From HGM10836 sp045580645 (GTDB lineage: Bacteria; Bacillota_I; Bacilli_A; RF39; UBA660), in the NCBI GenBank assembly GCA_045580645.1, contig JAZNOG010000027.1:1-14916 (forward strand): a stretch of 14,916 nucleotides of DNA. The letters run 5' to 3'. Made by a program: the position numbers and the translations under genes. Position 1 is the stretch's first letter, and every line of letters starts with the position of its first letter. Shown piece after piece: positions 7,975 to 14,809 of the stretch. The notes under the pieces are model-generated. The model was not told the origin of the DNA. It saw nothing but the letters and a program-made list of their open reading frames with translations, and did no database searches.

Positions 7975-8006
7975 AAATTTAACTATAAATTATGAGGTGA
8001 CATTCT

Positions 8007-8525
8007 ATGAATAATGAATTGAAATTGGTTAGATTAGACAGTGATTACTGTGATTACTTACGTAAATTTGATAATAGAGTGCCTTATAATTATAATGATA
8101 AGAAATTAAGACCTTTTGTTGGGGTGTTATTTCAGGTTGACAATTGTAAATACTTTGCGCCACTTTCTAGTCCAAAACCAAAACATTTAAAAATGAAGAA
8201 TACAATTGATTTCTTAAGATTAGATAGTGGTAAACTTGGTGCAATTAATTTTAATAATATGTTACCTGTTGATGATTCAAATATTATAGTTTTAGATTTA
8301 AATAAAGAATGTTTAACTAAAAAAGAGAAAAAATATCAAAAATTACTAAAATAACAAATATATTGGTTAAATCGTCATGATGAACAGTTATACAAAAAAT
8401 CTAAAACATTGTATATTAACTATGTAAGTGGTAATTTAAAAAAAGAAATTGCTGATAGATGTTGTGATTTTAAATTATTAGAAGAAAAATGTGTTGAATA
8501 TAATAGTTTGGTTTTGATAGATTAA
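8007..8525 (+). pseudogene. toxN: ToxN/AbiQ-like type III toxin, interrupted by in-frame TAA
   Basis: ToxN-family proteins are endoribonucleases that cut RNA at A-rich sites, inhibit growth or abort phage infection, and are neutralised by ToxI. The start has GAGGTGA at 7994-8000. The first 115 residues show the family pattern: an opening strand (LVRLDSDYCDYLRKFD), VPYNYNDKKLRPFVGVLF, then YFAPLSSPKPKH, the core with the active-site Ser/Thr region, then KLGAINFNNMLPV and VLDLN. Codon 116 (8352-8354) is TAA, but the same frame stays open for 56 more sense codons (QIYWLNRHDEQLYKKSK, ending EYNSLVLID) to a second TAA at 8523-8525. The total of 172 codons equals the usual length of about 170. A truncated 115-residue product would lack the C-terminal helices. 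The toxin is therefore probably inactive, unless the stop is read through or is an assembly error. Confidence 0.85.
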
Positions 8526-8542
8526 TTTAAAAATAATTAATA

Positions 8543-8572
8543 TTATTATAGAATGTTTTTATATTTTATAAT
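8543..8572 (+). promoter_or_regulatory. Possible promoter of the solitary ToxI unit
   Basis: A perfect TATAAT (8567-8572) ends 10 bp before the downstream ToxI unit. The best -35, TTATTA (8543-8548) with an 18-nt spacer, is poor. The region is so AT-rich that a chance match is possible. Confidence 0.35.
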
Positions 8573-8582
8573 AAATAAAAAA

Positions 8583-8659
8583 GCTGGTGATTCCGACCAT
8601 AACAGGAACTTAAAAAAGAAACTAGAGAAGCATATATATGTAAACTCTAGTTTTGTTTT
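8583..8659 (+). ncRNA. Solitary ToxI unit with its own terminator
   Basis: A 35-nt unit (8583-8617), identical to unit 1 of the upstream array including the extra T, is followed by a hairpin whose 9-bp arms match the upstream toxI terminator. The loop differs (17 nt, with a CATATATATG palindrome) and the T tract is better. It could make a single-unit antitoxin RNA, or be the remnant of a second ToxIN copy. Confidence 0.6.
8619..8659 (+). terminator. Terminator after the solitary ToxI unit
   Basis: AAACTAGAG (8619-8627) pairs with CTCTAGTTT (8645-8653) and TTTTGTTTT follows (8651-8659). The stem equals that at 7950-7973. Besides ending the RNA, it shields nifJ from upstream transcription. Confidence 0.75.
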
Positions 8660-8678
8660 GGTAATTTTTAACTTGATG

Positions 8679-8707
8679 TATTTTTTTGTCTAAATTTATT
8701 GTATAAT
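8679..8707 (+). promoter_or_regulatory. Probable nifJ promoter
   Basis: TATAAT at 8702-8707 lies 21 nt before the nifJ start. At 17 nt spacing the -35 is TATTTT, a weak match; TTGATG at 8673 is too far away. The -10 is convincing but the -35 is not. Confidence 0.45.
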
Positions 8708-8728
8708 TAAATAGATGAGGTGATTTGT

Positions 8729-11700
8729 ATGAAAAAAGAAATATTAGATGGAAATACTGCATGTGCCTTAGCATCTTATATGTGGACTGAAGCAGCAGGT
8801 ATTTATCCAATTACGCCTTCTTCAGCAATGGCAGAGCATATTGATGAGTATAGAGCACAAGGAAAACTTAATTTTTTTGGTGATAAAGTAAAGGTTGTCG
8901 AAATGCAAAGTGAAGCAGGTGCAATAGGTATGGTTCATGGTATGCTTCAAAATGGTGTTTTATCTAGCACATATACAGCAAGTCAAGGATTACTTCTTAT
9001 GATACCAAATATGTATAAAATAGCAGGAGAACTTTTGCCATGCGTTATAAATGTTGCAGCAAGAACAATTGCAACACATGCTTTATCTATCATGGGTGAT
9101 CATAGTGATATTTATGCGACAAGACCTACTGGATTTGCAATTTTATCTTCTAGTAGTGTAGAACAAATTATGGCTATGACACATATTGCACACCTTTCTA
9201 CTTTAAAAGGAAAAGTTCCATTTATTAACTTTTTTGATGGTTTTAGAACAAGTCATGAATACAATAAAGTGAATGTTATAGATAATGAAGAAATTAAAAA
9301 GTTAATTGATTTTGATGCAATCAATGATTTTAGAAACAGATCAATGAATATAGATAATCCTACTACTCGTGGCACTAACCAAGGAGATCAAATATATTTC
9401 CAAAGTGTTGAAGCAAGAAACAAATATTATGATGCTATGCCCGATATTGTTAATTATTATATGAATGAAATCAACAAAATAATGGGCACTAATTATGCAC
9501 CTTTTAATTACTATGGAAAAGAAGATGCAACAAATATTATTATTGCTATGGGTTCAGTTTGTGAAACTATTAAAGAATTTATTGATAAAACAAATGATAA
9601 AATTGGACTTATTGAAGTTCATTTATATAGACCATTTTCTTCTAAATATTTACTTAACGTTTTACCAAAAACCGTTAAAAATATTGCCGTTCTAGATAGA
9701 ACAAAAGAACCAGGTGCAAATGGAGAACCTTTATATTTAGATGTTTGTGAAGTAATAAAAAAAGAAAACTTAAATATAAACATCATTGGAGGTAGATATG
9801 GTTTATCTAGCAAAGACACAAATTTAAATGATATTGAAGCAATTTACAATCATTTAAATACTATTAATCCTAATAATTTTACCGTTGGTATAATAGATGA
9901 TGTAACAAATTTAAGTTTAGACAAAACAAAAACTATTTTTAATAAAGATTATGAAGAACTACTAATTTATGGTTATGGTTCTGATGGAATGGTTACAACT
10001 TCTAAAGATATTTTAACTATAATAGGTAATAATACAGAAAAATATGTTCAAGGATATTTTGAATATGATTCAAAAAAATCTGGTGGAGTAACTAAATGTC
10101 ATTTGCGTTTAGGAGATAACCCAATTAAAAGCACATATTATGTAGAAAATCCTAGAGTAATTGTTTGCTCAAAAGATACATATTTAAATAAATATGATGT
10201 TCTAAAAGGTATTAAAGAAAATGGAATATTTATTTTAAATACAGAACATGACAAAGAAAACCTTGATTTACCTAAAGAGGTTATAAAAATATTGCAAGAT
10301 AAAAATATTAACTTTTATATAGTTAATGCTTCAAAAATTGCACTAAAAAATAATATACCAAATAAAATAAGTATGATTATGGAAGCAGTTATTTTACATT
10401 TAACATCTTATATAGATAAAGATAAGTCAAAAGAACTTATTATAAATAATATAATTAAGAATTTCTCTAGAAAAGGGGAAGAAGTTGTTAATAGTAATAT
10501 TAATGCTTTAAATGATGCTATTACAACTTTAGAAAAAGTTGATGTTTCAAGTCTTTCTAGTAATAGAGAAAAAGAAAAAATAGAAAATAGTATTTTTTCA
10601 TACTTAGATCATGGAAAAGGGAATGAATTAAAAGTAAGTGACTTTTTAGGACATGAAGATGGTGTATATGAAGGTGGACTTTCTAAATTAGAAAAAAGAG
10701 GAATAAGTCCTGTAACCCCTTGTTATGATAAAGAAAAGTGTATTTCATGTAATTTATGTTCATTTGTATGTCCACATGCTGTTATTCGCCCATATTTACT
10801 AGATGAAGAAGAAGTTAAAAATGCTCCAAAAGAAGTTTTAGAGGATTTAAAAGATGCTAAGATAAAGGATAAAAATTTAATGTTTACAGTAGGGATATCA
10901 CCACTTGATTGCACAGGTTGTTCATTATGTGCTGGGGTTTGTCCTACTAAAGCTATTACTATGGAAAATATTGATAAGACTAAGGATAAAGAAATAAAAA
11001 AACATGAATATTTAGAAAAAGTAACTGAAAAGAAAGTTCTAAGTATAAATACTGTAAAGGGGAGTCAATTTGTTAAACCATGTTTTTCATTCCATGGTGC
11101 ATGTGCTGGATGTGGTGAAACTCCATATTTAAAATTACTTAGTCAATTATTTAAAGATAACTTAATGATTGCAAATGCCACAGGCTGTTCTTCAATATAT
11201 GGTGCAAGTCTTCCTAACACCCCTTGGGAAGCTCCATGGGCAAATTCATTATTTGAAGATAATGCAGAATTTGGTTTTGGTATTAAAGTAGCAGAAAATG
11301 TAATGAAAGATAAAATAAAAAGAATAATGAAAGATAATATAGATAAAGCAAGTGAAAAAAATAAAGAATTATTCAAACTTTATTTAAATAATTATTCAAA
11401 TGAAACATCTATTAAAGTTTATGAAGAATTAGATTATGATGAAATAAAAGAACTAATTCCACTTAAAAAATATATAAAAGAAAAAAATATTTGGTTAGTT
11501 GGTGGAGATGGATGGGCTTATGATATAGGTTTTGGGGGTATAGATCACGTTCTTGCAAATAATGAAAATGTTAATATATTAGTATTAGATACAGAAGTAT
11601 ATTCTAATACCGGAGGACAAGCATCAAAATCAACAAGACCTGGAGCAGTTGCGAAATTTGCAAGTTCTGGAAAACAAACCGCTAAAAAGAACTTAGCAAA

Positions 11701-12088
11701 AATAGCAATGACTTATCCTCATGTATATGTTGGAACTATCTCACTTGGTGCGAATTACAATCAAGCAATAAAAACATTAATTGAAGCAAATAATTATGAT
11801 GGACCATCTATTGTTATCGCATATTCACCATGTATTGCACATGGTATTAAAACGGGTATGAAAGATTCAATTAAAGAAGAAAAATTAGTGGTAGAAACAG
11901 GATATTTCCCATTATTTAGATATAATCCAGAAACCAAAGAATTTAGTTTAGATAGTAAAGCAAATTTTGATGAATTTGATGAAATATTTAAAAGAGAAAA
12001 TAGATATCGTTCTAATGAAGAATTATTAGATAAAAACAAAGAAAATGCAATTGAGACATTTGAATCTTTAGAAAACATAAAAGAATAA
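8729..12088 (+). CDS. nifJ: Pyruvate:ferredoxin (flavodoxin) oxidoreductase
   Basis: This single-chain PFOR converts pyruvate and CoA to acetyl-CoA, CO2 and reduced ferredoxin in anaerobic energy metabolism. From the ATG at 8729 (GAGGTGA 8717-8723) it has 1119 residues, slightly below the usual 1170-1200. It has the N-terminal pyruvate-binding domain (TPSSAMAEHIDEY, then a GAIGMVHG loop), domain II, and the gamma-type domain from about 410 (GYGSDGMVTTSKD). The ferredoxin-type insert holds two CxxCxxCxxxCP motifs (C671/C674/C677/C681 and C728/C731/C734/C738). The C-terminal thiamine-diphosphate domain has C792 and C795 in FHGACAGCGET, as proximal-cluster ligands, and GGDGWAYDIGFGG at 925 for Mg-ThDP. 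All expected cofactor residues appear present. It is monocistronic, with its own promoter and terminator. Confidence 0.96.
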   Translation: MKKEILDGNTACALASYMWTEAAGIYPITPSSAMAEHIDEYRAQGKLNFFGDKVKVVEMQSEAGAIGMVHGMLQNGVLSSTYTASQGLLLMIPNMYKIAGELLPCVINVAARTIATHALSIMGDHSDIYATRPTGFAILSSSSVEQIMAMTHIAHLSTLKGKVPFINFFDGFRTSHEYNKVNVIDNEEIKKLIDFDAINDFRNRSMNIDNPTTRGTNQGDQIYFQSVEARNKYYDAMPDIVNYYMNEINKIMGTNYAPFNYYGKEDATNIIIAMGSVCETIKEFIDKTNDKIGLIEVHLYRPFSSKYLLNVLPKTVKNIAVLDRTKEPGANGEPLYLDVCEVIKKENLNINIIGGRYGLSSKDTNLNDIEAIYNHLNTINPNNFTVGIIDDVTNLSLDKTKTIFNKDYEELLIYGYGSDGMVTTSKDILTIIGNNTEKYVQGYFEYDSKKSGGVTKCHLRLGDNPIKSTYYVENPRVIVCSKDTYLNKYDVLKGIKENGIFILNTEHDKENLDLPKEVIKILQDKNINFYIVNASKIALKNNIPNKISMIMEAVILHLTSYIDKDKSKELIINNIIKNFSRKGEEVVNSNINALNDAITTLEKVDVSSLSSNREKEKIENSIFSYLDHGKGNELKVSDFLGHEDGVYEGGLSKLEKRGISPVTPCYDKEKCISCNLCSFVCPHAVIRPYLLDEEEVKNAPKEVLEDLKDAKIKDKNLMFTVGISPLDCTGCSLCAGVCPTKAITMENIDKTKDKEIKKHEYLEKVTEKKVLSINTVKGSQFVKPCFSFHGACAGCGETPYLKLLSQLFKDNLMIANATGCSSIYGASLPNTPWEAPWANSLFEDNAEFGFGIKVAENVMKDKIKRIMKDNIDKASEKNKELFKLYLNNYSNETSIKVYEELDYDEIKELIPLKKYIKEKNIWLVGGDGWAYDIGFGGIDHVLANNENVNILVLDTEVYSNTGGQASKSTRPGAVAKFASSGKQTAKKNLAKIAMTYPHVYVGTISLGANYNQAIKTLIEANNYDGPSIVIAYSPCIAHGIKTGMKDSIKEEKLVVETGYFPLFRYNPETKEFSLDSKANFDEFDEIFKRENRYRSNEELLDKNKENAIETFESLENIKE

Positions 12089-12091
12089 AAT

Positions 12092-12130
12092 AAAAGAAAG
12101 ACCAAAAATATAAAATGGCCTTTCTTTTTT
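12092..12130 (+). terminator. Rho-independent terminator of nifJ
   Basis: AAAAGAAAG plus CCA (12092-12104, one internal A) pairs with TGG plus CTTTCTTTT (12116-12128), and six T residues close the element. It lies 3 bp after the stop and back-to-back with the minus-strand terminator of RNA-1. Confidence 0.8.
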
Positions 12131-12133
12131 AAT

Positions 12134-12172
12134 AAAAAAAAAGAGAAGTCGCACCCCCTGAAGGACGACTTC
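12134..12172 (-). terminator. Minus-strand terminator of putative RNA-1
   Basis: Read on the minus strand, GAAGTCG and CGACTTC form a 7-bp stem with a 14-nt loop (plus-strand positions 12152-12165). TC and nine T residues follow (12144 down to 12134). The plus strand has no T tract here, so the element works leftward. The loop is unusually large and G-rich; see RNA-1. Confidence 0.8.
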
Positions 12173-12241
12173 AATAAAAAGAATAAAAAGGGGTTGGCTA
12201 GTGTGATACTAGCATCCAATTCGCCTAATTCCGAATTGGTG
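12134..12241 (-). ncRNA. Putative small RNA gene (RNA-1), about 108 nt
   Basis: This gap has no ORF of interest, but on the minus strand it has a promoter, three stem-loops and a terminator. Stem 1 is CCAATTCG/CGAATTGG (12216-12239, 8-nt loop). Stem 2 is GCTAGT/ACTAGC (12197-12213, 5-nt loop). Stem 3 is the terminator (12145-12172). Between stems 2 and 3 lies ACCCC followed by a T-rich linker; these C residues could pair with GGGGT in the stem-3 loop as a pseudoknot. The same loop has 13 nt complementary to RNA-2 (14566-14578). No start codon with a ribosome site is seen. I do not recognise a known RNA family. It converges on nifJ and diverges from recG. Promoter and structure are seen; that it is an RNA gene is inference. 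Confidence 0.65.
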
Positions 12242-12247
12242 ATTTAT

Positions 12248-12276
12248 ATAATAATCAAAAATACTATAAAAGTCAA
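12248..12276 (-). promoter_or_regulatory. Minus-strand promoter of putative RNA-1
   Basis: On the minus strand TTGACT (12276-12271), a 17-nt spacer and TATTAT (12253-12248) point leftward. A start near 12241 falls right at the first stem-loop. No minus-strand gene lies to the left, so the promoter only makes sense for a short RNA. Confidence 0.65.
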
Positions 12277-12377
12277 CATTTTTTTACAAAAAAATATAGA
12301 AAAAACTGGAACTTATATATAATTAACTAAATATTTAACAACAATGAAAAAAATACAAAAATTAGAGAAACTTTTTC

Positions 12378-12406
12378 TTCAAAAAAATGTCAAAATATGC
12401 TATAAT
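12378..12406 (+). promoter_or_regulatory. Promoter of recG
   Basis: TTCAAA (12378-12383), a 17-nt spacer and TATAAT (12401-12406) with TGC directly before it (extended -10). Transcription would start near 12413. The leader holds GAGGTGAAGGAGG, a strong ribosome site ending 7 nt before the ATG. Between this promoter and the RNA-1 promoter (12277-12377) I see only AT-rich sequence. Confidence 0.7.
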
Positions 12407-12430
12407 ATGTGAGGTGAAGGAGGCTTTATT

Positions 12431-14428
12431 ATGTTTAACATTACAGATGTTAAGGGTGTTGGACCTAAAGCAAGCATGCTACTTAAAAAGTTAAATATTA
12501 ATAATGTGGTAGATTTAGTATCACATTATCCATATAGATATGATTTTATTAAAAGAACGGATTTAAAAGAAGCAAATGAAGGGGATAAAGTAATAATAGA
12601 TGGCAAACTAGATTCTACTCCTATTTTAGTTAGATTAAAAGGCAATTTAAATAAAATGAATTTAAGAGTGGTTACAAGTGACGGTATGGTAGTAGGGGTT
12701 TCTATCTTTAATAGAGCTTTTTTAAAAAGTCATTTAACAGTAGGTTCACCTGTTACAGTTTTTGGTAAATATGAAAAAAGTAAAAATATTATTTTGGCTT
12801 CTGAAATAAGATTAGAATTATTACCAAAAGGAGAAAAAATAGAAAGTGTATATCATGGAACTGCTGGTTTAACTAGTAAAAACATAGGAACATTTATAAA
12901 TACTGCTTTAATGCAATATGGAAAAGATATTCCAGATTTTATACCTAAATATTTAACTATAAAATATGATTTTTTAAATAAGAAGACAGCTTTAAATATA
13001 GTGCATAATCCTTCAACAAAGGAAAAACTAAAACAAGCTATATTAAGATTAAAATATGAAGAATTATTTTTATTTATGACTAAGATAAATTATTTAAAGT
13101 TACAAAATAAAAATATTAAAAATGGATTAAAGAAAGAGTATGATATAGAAAATTTTAATTCTTTAATAAATAAATTACCTTTTGAACTTACAGTTGATCA
13201 AAATAAAGTTTTAGAAGAAATATTAAAAGATTTAAAAAGTTCTAAAAGAATGAATAGATTACTTCAAGGTGATGTTGGAAGTGGAAAAACTATTATTTCA
13301 ATATTAGCAATGTATGCAAATTTCTTAAGTGGTTATCAAGGAGCACTTATGGTTCCAACTGAGATTTTAGCAGTTCAACATTTTAATACTTTAAAAAATA
13401 TATTAAAAGATGTTAATGTAAAAGTAGAACTTTTAGTAGGTTCTCTTCCTAAAAAGGAAAAAGATAGAATTCATAAAGAACTTAAGGAAGGATCTATTGA
13501 CATAGTTGTAGGAACTCATGCTTTAATACAAGATGATGTAGAATATAAAAATTTAGGTTTAGTAGTAACAGACGAACAACATCGTTTTGGGGTTTTACAA
13601 AGAACTAATTTAAAAAATAAAGGAAATATGCCTGATGTTTTATATATGAGTGCAACACCTATACCAAGAACTTATGCTTTAACAATATATGGAGATATGG
13701 ATATATCTACTATTAAAAGTATGCCAAAGGGTAGAAAACCTATTAAGACTTATTTAAGAAGTAATAATGAAATGAAAGATGTATTAAAGATGATGTATGA
13801 ACAGCTTGAAGAAAACCATCAAATATATGTTATTTCTCCTTTAATAGAAGAGTCTGAAAATTTAGATTTAACTAATGTTCATGAACTTAAAGATAAGATG
13901 GAACTAGCTTTTGGAAAGAAGTATAATATTGGAGTTATTCATGGTAAATTAAATCAAGGTGATAAAGATAAAATAATGAATAATTTTGTAAATAATAAAG
14001 TTCAAATATTAATAAGCACTACTATTGTAGAAGTTGGAGTAGATGTGCCTAATACTACAATGATGGTTATATTTGACGCTAATAGATTTGGACTTTCTAC
14101 ACTTCATCAATTAAGAGGTAGAGTAGGAAGAAATGAACTTGATTCTTATTGTGTTTTAATAAGTGATAATGATGCAGAAAGATTAAAAGTTATGGAAAAA
14201 ACAAATGATGGTTTTGAAATAAGTGAAGAAGACTTTAGATTAAGAGGACATGGAGATTTATTTGGAACTAAACAAAGCGGAGATATGACTTTTAAGATTG
14301 CAGATGTAAAAGAAGATTATAAAATATTACTTCAAGCAAAAGCAGATTCATTAGAATTTTTAGAAAGTGAAGAAAAAGAAAATTTAAAACTTAAAAAGAT
14401 GATAATTGATGGAATTAACAATGATTAG
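12431..14428 (+). CDS. recG: ATP-dependent DNA helicase RecG
   Basis: RecG remodels stalled replication forks and branched DNA such as Holliday junctions, using ATP. The 665 residues match the family (about 670-690). The N-terminus has a helix-hairpin-helix-like VKGVGPKASMLLKKL segment and the wedge/OB domain (about 50-150). The helicase core shows Walker A GDVGSGKT (280-287), DEQH (381-384), SATPIPRT (407-414) and QLRGRVGR (560-567). The C-terminal RecG-specific TRG region (about 595-625) includes FEISEEDFRLRGHGDLFG. The start is supported by AAGGAGG 7 nt upstream. It is alone behind its own promoter, whereas in many Firmicutes recG precedes fapR/plsX. No convincing terminator follows directly; the next hairpin is that of RNA-2. 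Confidence 0.97.
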   Translation: MFNITDVKGVGPKASMLLKKLNINNVVDLVSHYPYRYDFIKRTDLKEANEGDKVIIDGKLDSTPILVRLKGNLNKMNLRVVTSDGMVVGVSIFNRAFLKSHLTVGSPVTVFGKYEKSKNIILASEIRLELLPKGEKIESVYHGTAGLTSKNIGTFINTALMQYGKDIPDFIPKYLTIKYDFLNKKTALNIVHNPSTKEKLKQAILRLKYEELFLFMTKINYLKLQNKNIKNGLKKEYDIENFNSLINKLPFELTVDQNKVLEEILKDLKSSKRMNRLLQGDVGSGKTIISILAMYANFLSGYQGALMVPTEILAVQHFNTLKNILKDVNVKVELLVGSLPKKEKDRIHKELKEGSIDIVVGTHALIQDDVEYKNLGLVVTDEQHRFGVLQRTNLKNKGNMPDVLYMSATPIPRTYALTIYGDMDISTIKSMPKGRKPIKTYLRSNNEMKDVLKMMYEQLEENHQIYVISPLIEESENLDLTNVHELKDKMELAFGKKYNIGVIHGKLNQGDKDKIMNNFVNNKVQILISTTIVEVGVDVPNTTMMVIFDANRFGLSTLHQLRGRVGRNELDSYCVLISDNDAERLKVMEKTNDGFEISEEDFRLRGHGDLFGTKQSGDMTFKIADVKEDYKILLQAKADSLEFLESEEKENLKLKKMIIDGINND

Positions 14429-14470
14429 TGTAAAGTAAAAAATAAAGTTATAAAAAAATGTAAACCTTAA

Positions 14471-14499
14471 TTGACAATTAATGGATATTATATTATCAT
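14471..14499 (+). promoter_or_regulatory. Promoter of putative RNA-2, inside a palindrome
   Basis: A perfect TTGACA (14471-14476), 17 nt, then TATCAT (14494-14499). The -35 sits in the centre of a 7+1+7 palindrome, TTAATTGACAATTAA (14467-14481), which could be a repressor operator. The predicted start is near 14506. Confidence 0.65.
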
Positions 14500-14504
14500 T
14501 AAAT

Positions 14505-14598
14505 TGCGTGGTAGAAAACCCGCACTGCTTTTTACGGTTCGTGTAAAGAGCGGTATTCAACCAAAACCCCCTGAAGGAGCCGAAAGGCTCCATTTTTG
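14505..14598 (+). ncRNA. Putative small RNA gene (RNA-2), about 94 nt
   Basis: The 402-bp gap after recG has no ORF with a ribosome site until 14831. Starting at a consensus promoter, the plus strand can fold into stem A (TTGCG and GG with CCCGCA, 14505-14524, one bulged T) and stem B, an uninterrupted 11-bp helix (14525-14535 with 14543-14553, two G-U pairs, 7-nt loop GGTTCGT). A single-stranded C-rich linker (14554-14575) and a GAAA-capped terminator follow. No ATG occurs inside. Linker plus terminator arm hold ACCCCCTGAAGGA, complementary to the loop of RNA-1. C-rich single-stranded patches are typical of Firmicutes regulatory small RNAs. I do not recognise an established family; a leader or riboswitch for the gene at 14831 is less likely, since that gene has its own promoter. 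Confidence 0.65.
14576..14598 (+). terminator. Rho-independent terminator of RNA-2 (and recG)
   Basis: GGAGCC (14576-14581), GAAA tetraloop, GGCTCC (14586-14591), then A and TTTTT. This is the most GC-rich hairpin in the window and can also end recG transcripts. Confidence 0.9.
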
Positions 14599-14631
14599 TT
14601 TATATTAAAGGATTTTAGACCTATTAAGTAA

Positions 14632-14654
14632 TTTTAGGTACACTTTTAGGTGCA
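14632..14654. repeat. Two short direct repeats TTTTAGGTRCA
   Basis: TTTTAGGTACA (14632-14642) and TTTTAGGTGCA (14644-14654) are 12 bp apart, about one helical turn. A related inverted AAACCTAA lies near 14732. They could be binding sites for a regulator of the gene at 14831, but that is a guess. Confidence 0.4.
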
Positions 14655-14678
14655 TAAATTTAAAATAAGTTAATATTT

Positions 14679-14726
14679 TTTGACAAATCTAATGAAAAGT
14701 TATGTTTTTTCATTAATTTTGTCAAA
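14679..14726. repeat. Long imperfect inverted repeat
   Basis: Arms 14679-14698 and 14707-14726 pair as 9 bp, a 2x2 mismatch and 9 bp (TTTGACAAA outer, TAATGAAAA inner) around an 8-nt loop. No T tract follows on the plus strand, so it is not a classical terminator. It may be an operator or a relic of a small repeat element. Confidence 0.6.
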
Positions 14727-14780
14727 GATATAAAACCTAAGAAAATGTATTTTAAAATTTCTTTTTTTATGTGTATGATA

Positions 14781-14809
14781 CTGACAAATAGGAACTTTTT
14801 TGTTATAAT
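14781..14809 (+). promoter_or_regulatory. Strong promoter of the gene at the right edge
   Basis: CTGACA (14781-14786), 17 nt, then a perfect TATAAT (14804-14809) with TGT directly before it (extended -10). The start would be near 14816, with the GGAGGTG ribosome site (14819-14825) only a few bases into the message. Confidence 0.8.

Larger units (their letters stand above)
7781..7978 (+). ncRNA. toxI: ToxI-like RNA antitoxin precursor (type III TA)
   Basis: In type III toxin-antitoxin systems a tandem-repeat RNA is cut by the toxin into single units that fold as pseudoknots and bind and inhibit the toxin. Here three units lie between a strong promoter and a hairpin terminator, directly ahead of a ToxN-like gene, which is the standard layout. 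Each unit can draw an H-type pseudoknot: in unit 2, GGT (7883-7885) pairs with ACC (7893-7895), and TTCC (7888-7891) pairs with GGAA (7902-7905), interleaved. Units are joined by A6 runs, consistent with cutting at A-rich sites known for the family. The leader (about 7781-7845) has a small TGCTAT/ATAGCA palindrome. The ends are predicted, not measured. Confidence 0.85.

Noticed and set aside
11794..12219. Minus-strand ORF of 141 codons at the nifJ 3' end
   Set aside because: It runs antisense through conserved nifJ coding sequence and through the RNA-1 stems; its start lies within stem-loop sequence with no ribosome site.
12141..12245. Plus-strand riboswitch or leader for recG
   Set aside because: recG has its own promoter downstream (12378-12406), and only the minus strand shows a T tract after the hairpin.
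14505..14598. T-box or tRNA-like element
   Set aside because: No AGGGTGGNACCGCG-type T-box sequence, no cloverleaf and no CCA-type acceptor are visible.
14679..14726. Terminator in front of the last gene
   Set aside because: Neither side of the inverted repeat is followed by a T run in the sense needed, so I list it only as an inverted repeat.
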